Assembly: GCA_029972135.1 (NCBI GenBank)
Contig: CP124755.1
Span: forward strand, 1,550,001 to 1,614,000
Direction: 5' to 3'
DNA: 64,000 nucleotides
Origin: Candidatus Thiocaldithrix dubininis
GTDB taxonomy: Bacteria > Pseudomonadota > Gammaproteobacteria > Thiotrichales > Thiotrichaceae
Shown piece by piece: positions 62,881 to 64,000 of this stretch. The notes under the pieces were generated by a model. It was not told the DNA's origin. It saw nothing but the letters and a program-made list of their open reading frames with translations, and did no database searches. Numbering within the stretch: the first letter of the stretch is position 1; every line of letters begins with the position of its first letter. Position numbers and translations under genes: made by a program.

Positions 62881-64000
62881 CATCGACAACTGGATAAAGA
62901 CACCGAAATGCCGTTATCACTAACATTGTCTCCAAAGGCTAACACCGTGAGTCCCACGGCTAAAATGTTACGCGCTGCATTAACGTCACGGTCATGGGTT
63001 GTACCACATTCAGGACATTCCCACGACCGCACGTCCAGCGGTAATTTGTCTTTAACGAACCCACAACAGGAACAGCGTTTGCTGGAGGGGAAGAACCGTC
63101 CAATTTCAACGTATGTCCTACCATCCCAACCAGACTTATATTCAAGCTGTCGGGTGAACTCACCCCAGCTTGCATCCGCGATGTGCTTGGCTAGTTTCGG
63201 GTTCTTAATCATGTTCTTCACAGCAAGGTTTTCAGCACAGATCACTTGGTTCTCGTTAACTAATCTGCGGGACAACTTGTGCAAGTTATCCGAACGGCAA
63301 TCGGCAATTTTCGCGTGAATACGGGCTACCTTGTGCTTGGCTTTCAACCGATTCTTGCTACCAAGTTTCTTTTTAGCAAGACTACGCTGGTACTTCGCAA
63401 GTTTAGCTGCATAGTTGGCGGTATGGCGGGGATTGCCGGACTTAAAACCGTCAGAAGTGACGAACAAATCCTTGATACCCACGTCAATGCCGATCTTTTT
63501 GTCAGTGATCGGCAACAGCGTAGGCTCAAACTCACACAGGCAAGACACGAAGTAGCGTCCTGCTGGGTCTTTGGAAACGGTGACGGTCGTGGGCTCAGAG
63601 GGAAGCTCTCTGCTCCAACGAACGTTCAGCGGCATATCACACTTCGCCAGTTTCAGTTCGCCGTTTTTAAAGGTAAAAGCGCGGTAAGTGAACTCAGCCG
63701 ACTGGCGGTGTTTCTTGGATTTAAAGGTGGGGTATTTTGCCCGTCCTTCAAAGAAGTTCTTGAACGCGGTTTGCTGGTTTCGCAAGCATTGTTGCAGCGG
63801 AACACTGGAAACGTCGTTCAGAAAGGCAAGCTCGGGCAACTGCTTGATCTCGGTCAGCTTGGCGTTTGCGCCAATATAGTTGACCTTGGTTTGTGCCTGA
63901 TAGTAGGCATCGGTGCGGTAACGCAAGATGCTGTTATAGACAAAACGCACGCATCCGAATGTCTGAGCCAACAGCGTTTCTTGCTGCGGGTCAGGATAGA
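62880..64000 (-). CDS. tnpB: TnpB RNA-guided nuclease (IS200/IS605-type, 5' partial)
   Basis: The frame is open to the right edge: the residues before TTG 63971 read YPDPQQETL, the usual TnpB start region, so the gene is cut at its 5' end. RuvC residues are present: Asp in IGIDVGIKDLFVTSDG, Glu in VICAENLAVKNMI and Asp in DRDVNAARNILA. A zinc-finger pair (CSCCGFVKDKL and WECPECG) sits between them. TnpB cuts DNA guided by the omega-RNA from the element's right end and promotes its retention. No tnpA is visible, but the left side is outside the window. Confidence 0.93.
   Translation of the reverse strand, partial: YPDPQQETLLAQTFGCVRFVYNSILRYRTDAYYQAQTKVNYIGANAKLTEIKQLPELAFLNDVSSVPLQQCLRNQQTAFKNFFEGRAKYPTFKSKKHRQSAEFTYRAFTFKNGELKLAKCDMPLNVRWSRELPSEPTTVTVSKDPAGRYFVSCLCEFEPTLLPITDKKIGIDVGIKDLFVTSDGFKSGNPRHTANYAAKLAKYQRSLAKKKLGSKNRLKAKHKVARIHAKIADCRSDNLHKLSRRLVNENQVICAENLAVKNMIKNPKLAKHIADASWGEFTRQLEYKSGWDGRTYVEIGRFFPSSKRCSCCGFVKDKLPLDVRSWECPECGTTHDRDVNAARNILAVGLTVLAFGDNVSDNGISVSLSSCR

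Noticed and set aside
62908-63318. Plus-strand reading frame opposite tnpB
   Set aside because: Antisense shadow of tnpB; no start signal and no recognisable domain.

Overview
The window is bacterial chromosome of moderate, somewhat AT-leaning composition. It looks like a Gammaproteobacterium, possibly of the Thiotrichales (Thiothrix/Beggiatoa-like). That guess rests on gene content: monomeric NADP isocitrate dehydrogenase, creD, short-type ExbB/ExbD, dsbB, MocR, MAPEG/TetR, modAB and many Sel1, ankyrin and MORN proteins. No rRNA, tRNA, CRISPR array, prophage or replication origin was found. Genes are densely packed on both strands. Both edge genes are cut: a secreted propeller-like protein at the left and a TnpB transposon nuclease at the right.

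Layout. 1-2.85 kb: end of a secreted propeller-like protein, then a converging exbB-exbD-tonB operon. 2.9-14.9 kb: a small Cys-rich protein behind a sigma-54 promoter, a MocR regulator, dsbB, a catalase-like protein, a 1184-residue orphan, a peroxiredoxin/DsbA pair, an old-yellow-enzyme, an unlisted 50-residue membrane peptide with its own terminator, a GST and a transglutaminase-like protein beside a possible DinB remnant. 15-18.8 kb: TetR/MAPEG around a perfect operator palindrome, creD, and a VOC/YafY pair behind another palindrome.

18.8-35.8 kb is the most interesting block. On the plus strand is a cluster of a SUMF1-like protein, a solute-binding/LysM fusion, a nine-repeat Sel1 protein and a MORN protein. 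Facing it, with overlapping stops, is a compressed minus-strand operon: penicillin-binding protein, FtsW/RodA, Ser/Thr kinase, FHA-like protein, PP2C phosphatase. Its composition recalls the actinobacterial pstP-rodA-pbpA-pknA-pknB locus but in a Gram-negative setting, suggesting phospho-signalling coupled to a dedicated peptidoglycan synthase. A large secreted PKD/cadherin/dockerin-like protein lies upstream.

36-44.6 kb: small metabolic and redox genes (MDR reductase, FMN reductase, pirin, LysR, succinate-semialdehyde dehydrogenase), a membrane J-domain protein and ribonuclease Z. 44.6-52.4 kb: one ankyrin-repeat gene of about 2580 codons, 3 bp upstream of rnz. 52.5-62.7 kb: an unknown membrane-anchored protein, a methyltransferase, modAB without an adjacent modC but with a ModE-like site, GDPD, an RNA ligase, a papain-family protease with a repetitive acidic tail, icd, a TerB-like protein and TspO. 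The right edge holds a TnpB gene with its right-end hairpin, from which a guide-RNA boundary can be proposed.
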